This document shows positions 1 to 7,366 of a DNA stretch of 12,111 bases, one piece after another (within the stretch, counting starts at the first letter, position 1; each line of letters starts with the position of its first letter). The stretch is taken from positions 1 through 12,111 of the forward strand of contig DIQU01000041.1 in the NCBI GenBank assembly GCA_002426555.1, written 5' to 3'. Source of the DNA: Firmicutes bacterium UBA5454. Lineage in GTDB: Bacteria > Bacillota > Clostridia > Caldicoprobacterales > DTU083. Position numbers and translations under genes: made by a program. Below the pieces are notes generated by a model. That model ran no database searches and was not told where the DNA came from. It saw only the letters and a list, made by a program, of their open reading frames with translations.

Positions 1-12
1 AGGAGGATTACC

Positions 13-1575
13 ATGAAAAAACAATGGTGCACTCGAACACTTGCATGTCTACTTGTATTGGCGATAGTTTTTGCTGTAACTGCCTGTAAAGATACGGGCA
101 AACCGGGGGATGCGTCGAAGCCTGATGATTTGGATTTTGTTACATTGGACTGGTATATTGGTTTGGATGAAATGCCTGATCATGACATGGTTAACGATGC
201 TGTCAATGACTACCTGAAAGAAAAGGTCAATGCCAATGTCAAACTGTTCTATTGGCCGGCGGCAGAGTGGGAAACAAATATGACCACTATGCTCTCTGCA
301 GGTCAGGATGTGGGTATCGTCGGCTTTGGCAGCCAGTCCAAGCTGGACTATGTAGTACAGTCCAACCGAGGTTCATTCTATCCAATGGACGATCTGCTGG
401 ATGAATATGCTGCAGACACATTGGCATTGTTTCCACAAGAAATTTGGGACAGCATGAGAGTAAATGAAAAAATCTATGGCATCCCGTCTTTGAAGGATAA
501 TTGCTATATCATGTCACTAATCTACAATGCTGATATGGCAGATGCTCTGGGACTTGACATGTCAACTGTTCAGTTTACTGACTGGCGCCAAATTGAGCCG
601 TTCTTAACAGAAGTATTGGAAAAACGCAGAGAAAAAATGCCTGAGTACGACGAATACCCGTTATGTGGTAATGTTACGGCCGAACTTCCTTATCACTTCC
701 AACTTGAAACATTCCTGGATCATTTTTATGCTGTTGCCAATATTGAGCCTTTCAATAATGTAGCAGCTTATGATTCCGATACAATTTTCAATTTGTATGA
801 AACAGACGAATATCGCGAATACGCCAGAGGACGACAACGTATGGTAGAAAAGGGTATATTTGCATACGATTATACAGGCAAAACCGAATGGAATTACTCA
901 GGTGCATTATTTGGATTTGCAGGCTGGGGTTATACCTATATGCAAGACAATCTATATGGTGATGCCTTTACTACCAAGATGATCGTTTCAGACCGTATCT
1001 GGACCGAAACTAAAAACTATTTCAGTGCCGGCACTGCTATTTCTGCTAAATGTGCAGAGCCTGAAAGAGCAATGATGATACTGAATCTAGTCAATACAGA
1101 TCCGGAATTTGCTACTATGATGCGCTTTGGTATAGAAGATGAGCACTACATCTACGACGATAATGACAAGATGCAGTTTGAAGGCAGTAAGCGAAATAGC
1201 GGCGAGCGTGCTGATTGGGGCTACTACTACTGGTATGCTGCACCTGTAGGCAACCTCTTGATCGTCAATGCACCAGAAGGTTTGACAGGCCCCGATGGCA
1301 TCATGCTTAAAGAAATGGAAAGATACAATAACGAAGCTGTCATACCTACCCACATGGGCTTCGTGCTGGATGTTAATCCAATAGCCAATGAGATCGCTGC
1401 TACCACCAACGTTGTAATGGAATACCGTGATACTATACGTAGTGGTCAGCTTGAATCTCAAGCCGAAGTTGATGCTGCAGTAGATGAGTTTGTTCAGAAG
1501 TTGAAAGACAACAATGTAGATAAAATAGTCCAAGAGGTTCAAAGACAGGTTGATGAATGGAAAAAGAACAAGTAA
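13..1575 (+). CDS. ABC transporter lipoprotein solute-binding protein, LplA-like with DUF3502-type C-terminus
   Basis: This is a secreted lipid-anchored receptor that captures a solute, probably an oligosaccharide or glycan fragment, for an ABC importer. A basic N-terminus and hydrophobic core lead to a lipobox, Val-Thr-Ala-Cys, with the lipidated Cys at residue 25; an Asp/Lys/Gly-rich linker follows. The 520-residue length is typical of the long LplA/YtcQ-like subgroup rather than 400-residue sugar binders. The C-terminal ~130 residues (from about ADWGYYYW, through GFVLDVNPIANEIA, to VQRQVDEWKK) resemble the DUF3502 domain of such proteins. The start is ATG, with AGGAGG at bases 1-6. No permease or ATPase genes follow, and an intrinsic terminator does, so this is the last gene of its unit; permease genes would be expected upstream, outside the window. 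The class call is firm; the ligand is not determinable from sequence. Confidence 0.9.
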   Translation: MKKQWCTRTLACLLVLAIVFAVTACKDTGKPGDASKPDDLDFVTLDWYIGLDEMPDHDMVNDAVNDYLKEKVNANVKLFYWPAAEWETNMTTMLSAGQDVGIVGFGSQSKLDYVVQSNRGSFYPMDDLLDEYAADTLALFPQEIWDSMRVNEKIYGIPSLKDNCYIMSLIYNADMADALGLDMSTVQFTDWRQIEPFLTEVLEKRREKMPEYDEYPLCGNVTAELPYHFQLETFLDHFYAVANIEPFNNVAAYDSDTIFNLYETDEYREYARGRQRMVEKGIFAYDYTGKTEWNYSGALFGFAGWGYTYMQDNLYGDAFTTKMIVSDRIWTETKNYFSAGTAISAKCAEPERAMMILNLVNTDPEFATMMRFGIEDEHYIYDDNDKMQFEGSKRNSGERADWGYYYWYAAPVGNLLIVNAPEGLTGPDGIMLKEMERYNNEAVIPTHMGFVLDVNPIANEIAATTNVVMEYRDTIRSGQLESQAEVDAAVDEFVQKLKDNNVDKIVQEVQRQVDEWKKNK

Positions 1576-1630
1576 AATAGCAGCAGCAGAGAACTTGTTT
1601 TTTTAACAGTTATTACACATTAACACAATG

Positions 1631-1669
1631 GTTGCTCGCTCCGGATTGGCTGGGGTGAGCAGCTTTTTT
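1631..1669 (+). terminator. Intrinsic terminator after the solute-binding protein gene
   Basis: The arms 1631-1642 (GTTGCTCGCTCC) and 1652-1663 (GGGGTGAGCAGC) form a 12-bp stem that includes several G-U wobbles, with a 9-nt loop. Six T residues (1664-1669) follow directly. It lies about 55 nt past the stop codon and ends the upstream transport unit. Confidence 0.85.
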
Positions 1670-1862
1670 CATATTGATCATAAAATAGCGCAGCTTCCAG
1701 CCACAACCCAGTCAGAATATAATATAACTCATTTGGATTCGTATGCACTGTGTCCGGCATTGAATCGAGATGGAGCATATAAAGGCTATCATTAAAAAGT
1801 TTTACAGGAATGGCATCGTGTGATACCATAAGAGTAACAACTGTCTTAGTAGGAGGTATAAC

Positions 1863-2606
1863 ATGGCTGGTCATTCAAAATGGGCAAATATAAAAAACAA
1901 AAAAGAAAAAACCGATGCGCAAAAGGGTAAAATCTTCACTAAAATCGGCAGAGAGATTGCAGTTGCAGTTAAAGAAGGCGGCGGAAGCGATCCCAGCACC
2001 AATTCCCGACTGAAGGATGTAATTGCTAAGGCGAAGGCAAGCAATATGCCAAATGACAATATTTCACGCAGCATCAAAAAAGCAGCTGGTGAAGGAGATT
2101 CCGTCAACTATGAAAATGTAAGCTATGAAGGCTATGGCCCCAGTGGTGTCGCCATTATCGTTGATGTGCTGACTGACAATCGAAACCGAACAGCCAGTGA
2201 AATTCGATATATATTTGACCGCAATGAGGGCAGTCTCGGCGCAACAGGCTGTGTAGCCTGGATGTTTGACCGTAAGGGTCTTATTGTAGTTGAAAACAGT
2301 GACACTATTGACGAAGACGAATTGATGATGTCTGCCATTGAAGCAGGTGCTGAAGACATTTCAGAAGAAGATGAAGCATACGAGATTTATACCAGCCCAG
2401 CAAAATATTCTGATGTGCTGAGTGCCCTTGAAGAAGCTGAATATATCTTTGCATCTGCAGATATCGAGATGATTCCACAGAATACTGTGCAACTGAATGA
2501 AGAACAGGCTGAAAAGGTAATGAATCTTATAGATATGATGGAAGACAATGATGATGTACAAAACATATATCACAATGCTGAACTACCAGAAGGTTTTCAG
2601 GCTTAA
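1863..2606 (+). CDS. yebC: YebC/PmpR/TACO1-family protein
   Basis: YebC proteins were long annotated as DNA-binding transcriptional regulators; more recent work on the YebC/TACO1 family points to ribosome-linked translation activation, including relief of stalling at proline-rich stretches. Which role applies here cannot be read from the sequence. The protein has the family's usual length (247 aa) and signature: the N-terminal MAGHSKWANIK, GGGSDPSTNSRL (residues 39-50), MPNDNISRSIKKAAG (62-76) and GYGPSGVAIIVDVLTDNRNR (90-109), followed by an acidic C-terminal region. Its start is fixed by AGGAGG at 1851-1856, 6 nt before the ATG, and by the family N-terminus. The B. subtilis homologue YrbC sits in the same neighbourhood upstream of bofC-ruvAB. 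It is probably transcribed from the 1670-1860 region, where no convincing complete promoter was found. Confidence 0.97.
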   Translation: MAGHSKWANIKNKKEKTDAQKGKIFTKIGREIAVAVKEGGGSDPSTNSRLKDVIAKAKASNMPNDNISRSIKKAAGEGDSVNYENVSYEGYGPSGVAIIVDVLTDNRNRTASEIRYIFDRNEGSLGATGCVAWMFDRKGLIVVENSDTIDEDELMMSAIEAGAEDISEEDEAYEIYTSPAKYSDVLSALEEAEYIFASADIEMIPQNTVQLNEEQAEKVMNLIDMMEDNDDVQNIYHNAELPEGFQA

Positions 2607-2664
2607 TAAAATAGAAACATGTTCCCGAGCGGTAACCCTCTGCATATAATGTCTATAAATGTGT

Positions 2665-2669
2665 GGAGG
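2665..2669 (+). promoter_or_regulatory. Ribosome binding site that fixes the start of the putative amidase
   Basis: GGAGG lies 8 nt before ATG 2678. An in-frame GTG at 2663 overlaps this site and would add five residues, but it has no ribosome binding site of its own, so 2678 is the better start. Confidence 0.75.
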
Positions 2670-2677
2670 ATTTTTTT

Positions 2678-3205
2678 ATGTCTGATAATGATGTTTCGCT
2701 GCAGGCACTCTTACCTTACAATAGAGAAAAGGCATTAGAATATGCATATACATGGGCAACGACCAGGAACCCGCAATATTTTGATTATTCCAATCTTGGT
2801 GGGGATTGTACCAATTTCACTTCTCAATGCATCCTTGCGGGAGGCGGTATAATGAATTACACCAGAGATCTGGGATGGTACTATAACAATGCCAATGATA
2901 AAGCTCCCGCTTGGACTGGTGTCCCTCATTTTTTCAACTTTTTCACCCGAACAACTGGAGGTCCAGGTCCAGTAGGAAGAGAGATTGGTTTATGGGAAAT
3001 TGAAGCAGGCGACGTCATCCAGCTAGCCTTTCAGGAAACGAGCAGATTCAGCCATTCACTTGTGGTTGTTAAATGCGGCAATCCGCCGGTTGTAGATAAT
3101 GTTCTAATCAATACTCATACCTATGATAGAAAGGATTATCCACTATCTAAATATTTTTGGAGTAGAATTCGTTTTATAAAAATATTGGGTTCCTATAGTG
3201 GATAG
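2678..3205 (+). CDS. Putative amidase-domain protein (Amidase_6-like, Cys nucleophile)
   Basis: This 175-aa protein matches the pattern of the 'putative amidase domain' family (Amidase_6 type), a papain/NlpC-like cysteine hydrolase group common in spore-forming Clostridia and Bacilli. An N-terminal helix carries YNREKALEYAYTWA (residues 14-27), followed by GGDCTNFTSQ (41-50), in which Cys44 is the likely nucleophile. His126 in SRFSHSLVVVK and His147 in INTHTYD are candidates for the catalytic His. The substrate is unknown; cell-wall peptide or amide bonds are the usual guess. No signal peptide or membrane helix is visible, so it is either cytoplasmic or released another way. It lies 71 nt after yebC and 73 nt before the BofC-domain gene, with no clear terminator between, so cotranscription is possible. 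The family call is fairly sure; the reaction is inference. Confidence 0.8.
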   Translation: MSDNDVSLQALLPYNREKALEYAYTWATTRNPQYFDYSNLGGDCTNFTSQCILAGGGIMNYTRDLGWYYNNANDKAPAWTGVPHFFNFFTRTTGGPGPVGREIGLWEIEAGDVIQLAFQETSRFSHSLVVVKCGNPPVVDNVLINTHTYDRKDYPLSKYFWSRIRFIKILGSYSG

Positions 3206-3266
3206 TTATATATGTATAATAACATAAAAAATGGAAACACTATATCCTGAAAGAACGTTTTATTTT

Positions 3267-3272
3267 GGAGGG
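3267..3272 (+). promoter_or_regulatory. Ribosome binding site that fixes the GTG start of the BofC-domain gene
   Basis: GGAGGG ends 6 nt before GTG 3279. The alternative in-frame ATG at 3231 is preceded only by A/T-rich sequence without a Shine-Dalgarno match, so the shorter product is preferred. Confidence 0.75.
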
Positions 3273-3278
3273 ATCATA

Positions 3279-3896
3279 GTGTTTTTTCGAGTACTGAGAA
3301 AACGGATTATATGGGTAATTGGCATGATTCTGTTGTTGACGATAGCTGTGTTTTCTTATGGGTACATTAAGAAAATACCAAACATATATGACAGAATTCA
3401 TCCAAATGTATCCCTGGCGGAAGAAACCAGTGACCCCCATATAGGCAGAAATACGGACAAGGAGATAGCCCATATGCTCAGTGTGGAGACCAATATAACC
3501 ATCTTGGAATCAACTATGAAGCTGGAGCGATTTTATTTAAGCTGCGGGCATACACTTGATGAGGAACACCCAATAGAAAGCTGTTATATAGGGAAAACAG
3601 AAGAAGAACTGCATACTCTGTTCCCGAAGTGGCAAGTTAAGAGGTTTGTACCTGAGCAGGTAGTCCTCCGCATGGAGATTAGCGGCTACTGTCCTGATCA
3701 CTATATTATAAGGGAAGAGGACGGCTATCTCATAATCTTCCGCGCAGATAAGGATACTGGAATACCTTTGGTTGTAGAAGCTTTGGAGATTTCATTGGAT
3801 CAACTTAGTACGGAACTACAGAAACAAATCAGGGAAGGTATTGTAGTAGACAACATGGAAGCTGTGGAACAATTATTGGAAAACTGGGAAAGCTGA
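3279..3896 (+). CDS. bofC: BofC-domain membrane-anchored protein
   Basis: In Bacillus subtilis, BofC is a forespore-made, exported protein that restrains the SpoIVB protease and so delays sigma-K activation in the mother cell. Here the 205-aa product starts with a basic segment (FFRVLRKR) and one hydrophobic helix at about residues 9-28, consistent with a signal anchor and an extracytoplasmic body. The C-terminal part (from about YCPDHYIIREEDGYLIIF, residues 137-154, through EISLDQL and QIREGIVVDNMEAVEQLL to the end) resembles the BofC C-terminal domain. Three Cys residues (89, 102, 138) lie in the presumed exported part. The position between yebC and the ruv genes is also that of bofC in B. 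subtilis, which supports the call. The N-terminal region is weakly recognisable, and whether it acts on a SpoIVB-type protease here is inference. Confidence 0.72.
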   Translation: MFFRVLRKRIIWVIGMILLLTIAVFSYGYIKKIPNIYDRIHPNVSLAEETSDPHIGRNTDKEIAHMLSVETNITILESTMKLERFYLSCGHTLDEEHPIESCYIGKTEEELHTLFPKWQVKRFVPEQVVLRMEISGYCPDHYIIREEDGYLIIFRADKDTGIPLVVEALEISLDQLSTELQKQIREGIVVDNMEAVEQLLENWES

Positions 3897-3925
3897 TTGA
3901 TTACAAGTTGATTGAATGTATTCCA

Positions 3926-3954
3926 TTGCCAATCCCTGTAATAAATAGTACAAT
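3926..3954 (+). promoter_or_regulatory. Sigma-A-like promoter for proBA
   Basis: TTGCCA (3926-3931) and TACAAT (3949-3954) each match 5 of 6 consensus bases, with an optimal 17-bp spacer. Transcription would begin near 3961, leaving a leader of about 55 nt. That is too short for a T-box, so the proline-tRNA T-box control known from some Firmicutes proBA operons is absent in this leader. Confidence 0.6.
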
Positions 3955-4014
3955 AGGCGTAGCTTGTTTTGCATGGGACAAAATCAATTAAGGCTTACAG
4001 GGGGTACGATTTGA

Positions 4015-4833
4015 TTGACTGACATAAAAAGCAGAATACAATCTGCTGAAACCATAGTGGTGAAAGTAGGAACCTCTACCATCATTCGTCCTAACGGGAA
4101 AATGAATCTAATGATTATGGAGAAAATGGTAAGGGTTCTTTCTGATTTAAAAAACCAGGGGAAGAATGTTATACTTGTATCATCCGGAGCTATCGGAGCA
4201 GCCCGCGCTAAAATGGGTTTAACCCAACAATCTATCAGTATACCGGAAAAGCAGGCATTGGCTGCCCTTGGTCAGCTTAATTTAATGTTTATATATTCAA
4301 AAATATTTAGAGAATATGGACAAACAGCTTCTCAGGTTTTGTTAACCAAAGATGTACTGGATGGAGGCGAACGGGAACAGAATGCAAGGAATACATTTAA
4401 AACACTGTTTAAATATAACAGCATACCTATTGTAAATGAGAATGACACAATTTCCGTAGAACAAATTCAATTCGGTGACAATGATACCTTGTCAGCTATT
4501 GTTGCCGTACTGGTTAAGGCTGACTTGTTAATTTTACTTTCCGACATAGATGGGCTCTATAATAAAGATCCCAATAACAATGCTGATGCTGAGCTGATTC
4601 ACGTGGTACATGGTATTACTGAAGATATTAAAATCGCTGGTGGAAGCAGCCACAACGATTTGGGCACCGGCGGCATGAAAACCAAAATTGCAGCGGCACA
4701 GATTTGCATCGAACAAAATATTCCAATGATTATTGCAAATGGGGACGATCCTTATAACATAAACAGGGTGCTGGAAGGAGAAGAAGTAGGAACGCTTTTC
4801 ATGCCTGATAGAAAGGGTGTAAAAAATGGGTGA
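4015..4833 (+). CDS. proB: Glutamate 5-kinase, short form without PUA domain
   Basis: ProB phosphorylates L-glutamate with ATP to gamma-glutamyl phosphate, the first step of proline synthesis and the usual point of proline feedback inhibition. The amino-acid kinase fold is complete: VVKVGTSTI (residues 15-23), SSGAIGAAR (56-64), NENDTIS (141-147), GDNDTLSA (154-161), SDIDGLYNKDP (176-186) and GTGGMKTK (217-224). At 272 aa it ends after the kinase domain and lacks the C-terminal PUA domain of the long (~370 aa) form, as in several Firmicutes. The start is TTG: an in-frame TGA ends immediately before it, and AGGGGGT (3999-4005) is well placed, so no upstream start is possible. Its 3' end overlaps proA by 8 nt, suggesting translational coupling. 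Confidence 0.96.
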   Translation: MTDIKSRIQSAETIVVKVGTSTIIRPNGKMNLMIMEKMVRVLSDLKNQGKNVILVSSGAIGAARAKMGLTQQSISIPEKQALAALGQLNLMFIYSKIFREYGQTASQVLLTKDVLDGGEREQNARNTFKTLFKYNSIPIVNENDTISVEQIQFGDNDTLSAIVAVLVKADLLILLSDIDGLYNKDPNNNADAELIHVVHGITEDIKIAGGSSHNDLGTGGMKTKIAAAQICIEQNIPMIIANGDDPYNINRVLEGEEVGTLFMPDRKGVKNG

Positions 4834-6070
4834 AGTACAAAGGAAATCTAAAGAGGCTAAAAATGCATCTGTAAGACTGATGTCAATATCTTCAAACACA
4901 AAGGATTTGGCTTTGGAAGCTATGGCAAAAGCCTTGGAAAACAATATGAAATTCATACTGGAAGAGAATCAGAAGGATGTTGACAATGCTATTGCCAATG
5001 AAAGACCTAATGCATTTATTGACAGGCTGTTTTTAAATGATAAGCGGATTGTCGATATGTCAGAAGGGCTTCGTCAGATAAAAGCACTGCCTGATCCAAT
5101 CGGGGAAACTATATCCGGCTGGATCCGTCCCAATGGATTGGAAGTCGCTCAGCACAGGGTGCCTATGGGGGTTGTTGGCATAATTTACGAGTCTCGTCCG
5201 AATGTAACAGCAGATGCAGTTGGTTTGTGTATCAAAACTGCCAATTCTGTAGTTCTAAAAGGTGGCTCTGATGCTCTGTATTCCAATCAAGCTATAGCGG
5301 ATACCTTGGCTGCTGCTGCATACAGAACCGGAATACCTGAAGGCGCTATCCAATTAATATGCGATATCGATCGTAACAGCGTCATAGAACTGATGCAGCA
5401 AAGAGGGGTCATAGATGTCCTTATCCCACGAGGCGGAACCGGCTTGATAAAGACCGTTGTGGAAAATTCTAAAATCCCTGTTATCGAGACGGGTGCTGGA
5501 AACTGTCATGTATATATAGATGAAGAATGCGATCCCAAAATGGCAGTAAATATTGTTGTAAATTCAAAAACTCACAGGCCTGGTGTGTGCAATGCAGCAG
5601 AAAAGCTGTTAATAGACCGAAAAGCAGCCAAAAAGTTACTTCCTGTTATTGTAGAACAGTTACAATTCAGAGGAGTGGAGCTGCGAGCTTGCCCGGAAAC
5701 CCTTAAGCTGATTGAAGGATTAACTCCTGCAAGAGAAGAAGACTGGCATGAGGAATACCTTGATTTAATTATGGCTATTAAGATTGTAGACGGAGTAGAC
5801 GAAGCAATTTCTCACATAGCAGAATATAGCACTGGGCATTCTGAAGCAATTGTCACTTCCAACATTTTTAATGCTCGGAAATTTACCAGGGAAGTTGATT
5901 CTGCAGTCGTTTATGTCAATGCTTCCACTCGATTTACCGATGGTTTTGAGTTCGGTTTTGGTGCAGAAATTGGAATCAGCACACAGAAACTCCATGCCCG
6001 GGGACCAATGGGCTTGGAAGCACTTACAACTATTAAATATGTAGTCACGGGTACCGGGCAGATCAGGTAG
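4826..6070 (+). CDS. proA: Glutamate-5-semialdehyde dehydrogenase (gamma-glutamyl phosphate reductase)
   Basis: ProA reduces the labile gamma-glutamyl phosphate made by ProB with NADPH to glutamate-5-semialdehyde, which cyclises to the proline precursor P5C. It is an aldehyde-dehydrogenase-superfamily enzyme of normal length (414 aa). Recognisable blocks are MGVVGIIYESRPNVTADA (residues 114-131), VVLKGGSDA (142-150), VIETGAGNCHVYID (219-232), RPGVCNAAEK (251-260) with catalytic Cys255, FGFGAEIGISTQKLHARGPM (386-405) and TTIKYVVTGTGQIR at the C-terminus. The ATG lies inside the end of proB, with AAAGGGTG just upstream, so the pair is one transcript and probably one complex, as is typical for ProB/ProA. 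A dyad element lies 17-57 nt past the stop. Confidence 0.97.
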   Translation: MGEVQRKSKEAKNASVRLMSISSNTKDLALEAMAKALENNMKFILEENQKDVDNAIANERPNAFIDRLFLNDKRIVDMSEGLRQIKALPDPIGETISGWIRPNGLEVAQHRVPMGVVGIIYESRPNVTADAVGLCIKTANSVVLKGGSDALYSNQAIADTLAAAAYRTGIPEGAIQLICDIDRNSVIELMQQRGVIDVLIPRGGTGLIKTVVENSKIPVIETGAGNCHVYIDEECDPKMAVNIVVNSKTHRPGVCNAAEKLLIDRKAAKKLLPVIVEQLQFRGVELRACPETLKLIEGLTPAREEDWHEEYLDLIMAIKIVDGVDEAISHIAEYSTGHSEAIVTSNIFNARKFTREVDSAVVYVNASTRFTDGFEFGFGAEIGISTQKLHARGPMGLEALTTIKYVVTGTGQIR

Positions 6071-6086
6071 AATTACAATAACAATC

Positions 6087-6127
6087 CAACTGCCTGTATT
6101 ACCATATACAGGCTTTGCAGGCAGTTG
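6087..6127 (+). terminator. Dyad element after proA, possible weak terminator with two alternative folds
   Basis: CAACTGCCTG (6087-6096) and CAGGCAGTTG (6118-6127) are perfectly complementary over 10 bp. Nested within this, GCCTGTAT (6092-6099) and ATACAGGC (6106-6113) form a perfect 8-bp stem with a 6-nt loop, and the two stems compete for the shared GCCTG. Only a mixed U-rich stretch follows (ATCTCTTATTGTCTTG), so termination strength is uncertain. It separates proBA from the ruv promoter. Confidence 0.5.
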
Positions 6128-6153
6128 AATCTCTTATTGTCTTGTATTGTTCG

Positions 6154-6182
6154 TTGACATCATTTCATAAAAAGCATAATAT
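6154..6182 (+). promoter_or_regulatory. Promoter candidate for the ruvC-ruvA-ruvB-queA unit
   Basis: A perfect TTGACA (6154-6159) is followed after 17 bp by TAATAT (6177-6182, 4 of 6 matches). An overlapping CATAAT (6175-6180, 5 of 6) has a less favourable 15-bp spacing. It lies just after the proA dyad and about 40 nt before ruvC, so the ruv unit can be expressed separately from proBA. Confidence 0.55.
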
Positions 6183-6223
6183 TACATTAAGTTTAGGAAT
6201 TTAAATATATAAAGGGTGATTCA

Positions 6224-6724
6224 GTGATAATTTTGGGGATAGATCCAGGTATGGCGATATTGGGTTACGGGGTAATCGAATCGCTCAATTATGATATGAA
6301 GCTTTTGGATTACGGCGCGGTAACCACATCTTCCGCCATGGATACTCCCAAGCGTTTGCTGAAGATTTTTGTTTCAATGGAAGAGTTGATTCAAAAGTAC
6401 TCTCCTGACGCCATAGCATATGAAGAATTGTTTTTCAATCAGAATGTCAAAACAGCTCTAACTGTCGGTCACGCCAGAGGAGTTGCCGTGTTGGCTGGTG
6501 CCAGACAAGGCATAGACCTGTTTGAATATACACCTTTACAGGTAAAACAGGCAGTAGTTGGTTATGGTCGGGCAGATAAACAGCAAGTGCAGAGCATGGT
6601 AAAATTACTTTTGCATTTAAATGATATTCCACGACCGGATGACGCAGCAGATGCTTTAGCGGTTGCTATTTGTCATACGCACAGCAGCCGCTATGGAAGA
6701 ATTTTAGGTGTTGATAGAAAATAA
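6224..6724 (+). CDS. ruvC: Crossover junction endodeoxyribonuclease RuvC
   Basis: RuvC is the dimeric Holliday-junction resolvase that makes paired nicks at junctions held by RuvAB. The RNase H-like fold starts directly at the N-terminus with ILGIDPG (residues 3-9). The four metal-binding acids are all present: Asp7, Glu67 in AYEELFF, and the Asp140/Asp143 pair in DDAADALAVAICH. The length (166 aa) is normal. The start is GTG, preceded by AAGGGTG, and puts Asp7 in its usual position. It begins the ruv unit, 30 nt before ruvA. Bacillus subtilis has no RuvC at the equivalent locus and uses RecU, so its presence here is a clostridial-type arrangement. Confidence 0.97.
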   Translation: MIILGIDPGMAILGYGVIESLNYDMKLLDYGAVTTSSAMDTPKRLLKIFVSMEELIQKYSPDAIAYEELFFNQNVKTALTVGHARGVAVLAGARQGIDLFEYTPLQVKQAVVGYGRADKQQVQSMVKLLLHLNDIPRPDDAADALAVAICHTHSSRYGRILGVDRK

Positions 6725-6754
6725 CAACAAAATGTGATTATAGGAGAAACGTAA

Positions 6755-7354
6755 ATGTACGCATACATATCCGGGATTTTGGAGGAACTGGAAAGTCAGC
6801 AAGTGGTAATCGAAGCCAATGGAGTTGGTTATCGTATCTTCGTACCAGGCTCAATTTTGCAGAGGCTGCCCTCAGTGGGTGAAAGAACGAAGCTGTATAC
6901 TTATCTAAATGTGCGTGAAGATGCCCAGGAGCTCTATGGATTTTTAGAAAAAGAGGAAAAACAGTTTTTTGAAAAGCTTATTACTGTAACAGGTATCGGT
7001 CCGAAGGTAGCCTTGGGTATGCTGTCGGTGCATTCCGTTCATCAGCTGGCAGCAGCAATCGCCACCGGCGATCGCCAAACCCTTTGTCGTGCACCAGGTG
7101 TTGGTAAAAAAACAGCTGAACGAATTATTCTGGAGCTTCAAGACAAGATCGACAAAGATGTCTTTCAGCTTCCCGATGCCAGGGCAGGGATATCCAATCG
7201 TTGGACCAATGAACATGTGGAAGCGCTGGAAGCATTGCAGACATTAGGCTATTCGGCTATAGAAGCGGAGAGGGCATTGACCGGCTTGAAAGAAAAAGAT
7301 TCTTCCAGCTTAATACGAGTGGCATTGAAGAATTTAAGCAATCATAAAAAATAG
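6755..7354 (+). CDS. ruvA: Holliday junction branch migration protein RuvA
   Basis: RuvA forms tetramers that clamp the four-way junction in a square-planar form and load the RuvB motor. Three domains can be seen: an N-terminal OB-fold (MYAYISGILEEL, about residues 1-62), a central pair of helix-hairpin-helix motifs (VTGIGPKVAL, 78-87; APGVGKKTAERII, 113-125) and a C-terminal RuvB-contacting domain (about 153-199, EALEALQTLGYSAIEAERAL), joined by a flexible linker. The length (199 aa) is typical. ATG is preceded by AGGAGA at 6742-6747. Its stop codon overlaps the ribosome binding site of ruvB, indicating tight coupling of the two subunits. Confidence 0.98.
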   Translation: MYAYISGILEELESQQVVIEANGVGYRIFVPGSILQRLPSVGERTKLYTYLNVREDAQELYGFLEKEEKQFFEKLITVTGIGPKVALGMLSVHSVHQLAAAIATGDRQTLCRAPGVGKKTAERIILELQDKIDKDVFQLPDARAGISNRWTNEHVEALEALQTLGYSAIEAERALTGLKEKDSSSLIRVALKNLSNHKK

Positions 7355-7366
7355 GAGGAATCCAAT

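Noticed and set aside
1718..1723. TATAAT upstream of yebC as a promoter
   Set aside because: The -10 match is perfect, but no acceptable -35 box lies 16-18 bp upstream (best 3 of 6), so the yebC promoter is left unassigned.
1620..1874. Open frame of 84 codons on the minus strand filling the gap before yebC
   Set aside because: It overlaps the intrinsic terminator and the yebC start, has no ribosome binding site on the minus strand, and its protein matches nothing I recognise.
2645..2650. TATAAT before the putative amidase gene, possibly a sporulation-sigma box (CATATAAT)
   Set aside because: The -35 candidate TTCCCG is poor, and no matching sigma-E, sigma-G or sigma-K upstream element was found at the right distance.
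3215..3220. TATAAT before the BofC-domain gene
   Set aside because: There is no -35 element at suitable spacing and no TGn extension; the surrounding sequence is generally A/T-rich, so chance is likely.
3955..4014. T-box riboswitch for proline upstream of proB
   Set aside because: The leader predicted from the promoter is only about 55 nt and lacks a T-box sequence or specifier stem-loop.
4534..4956. Long minus-strand open frame over the proB/proA junction
   Set aside because: It is antisense to two well-conserved genes with clear motifs, and has no ribosome binding site or recognisable product.
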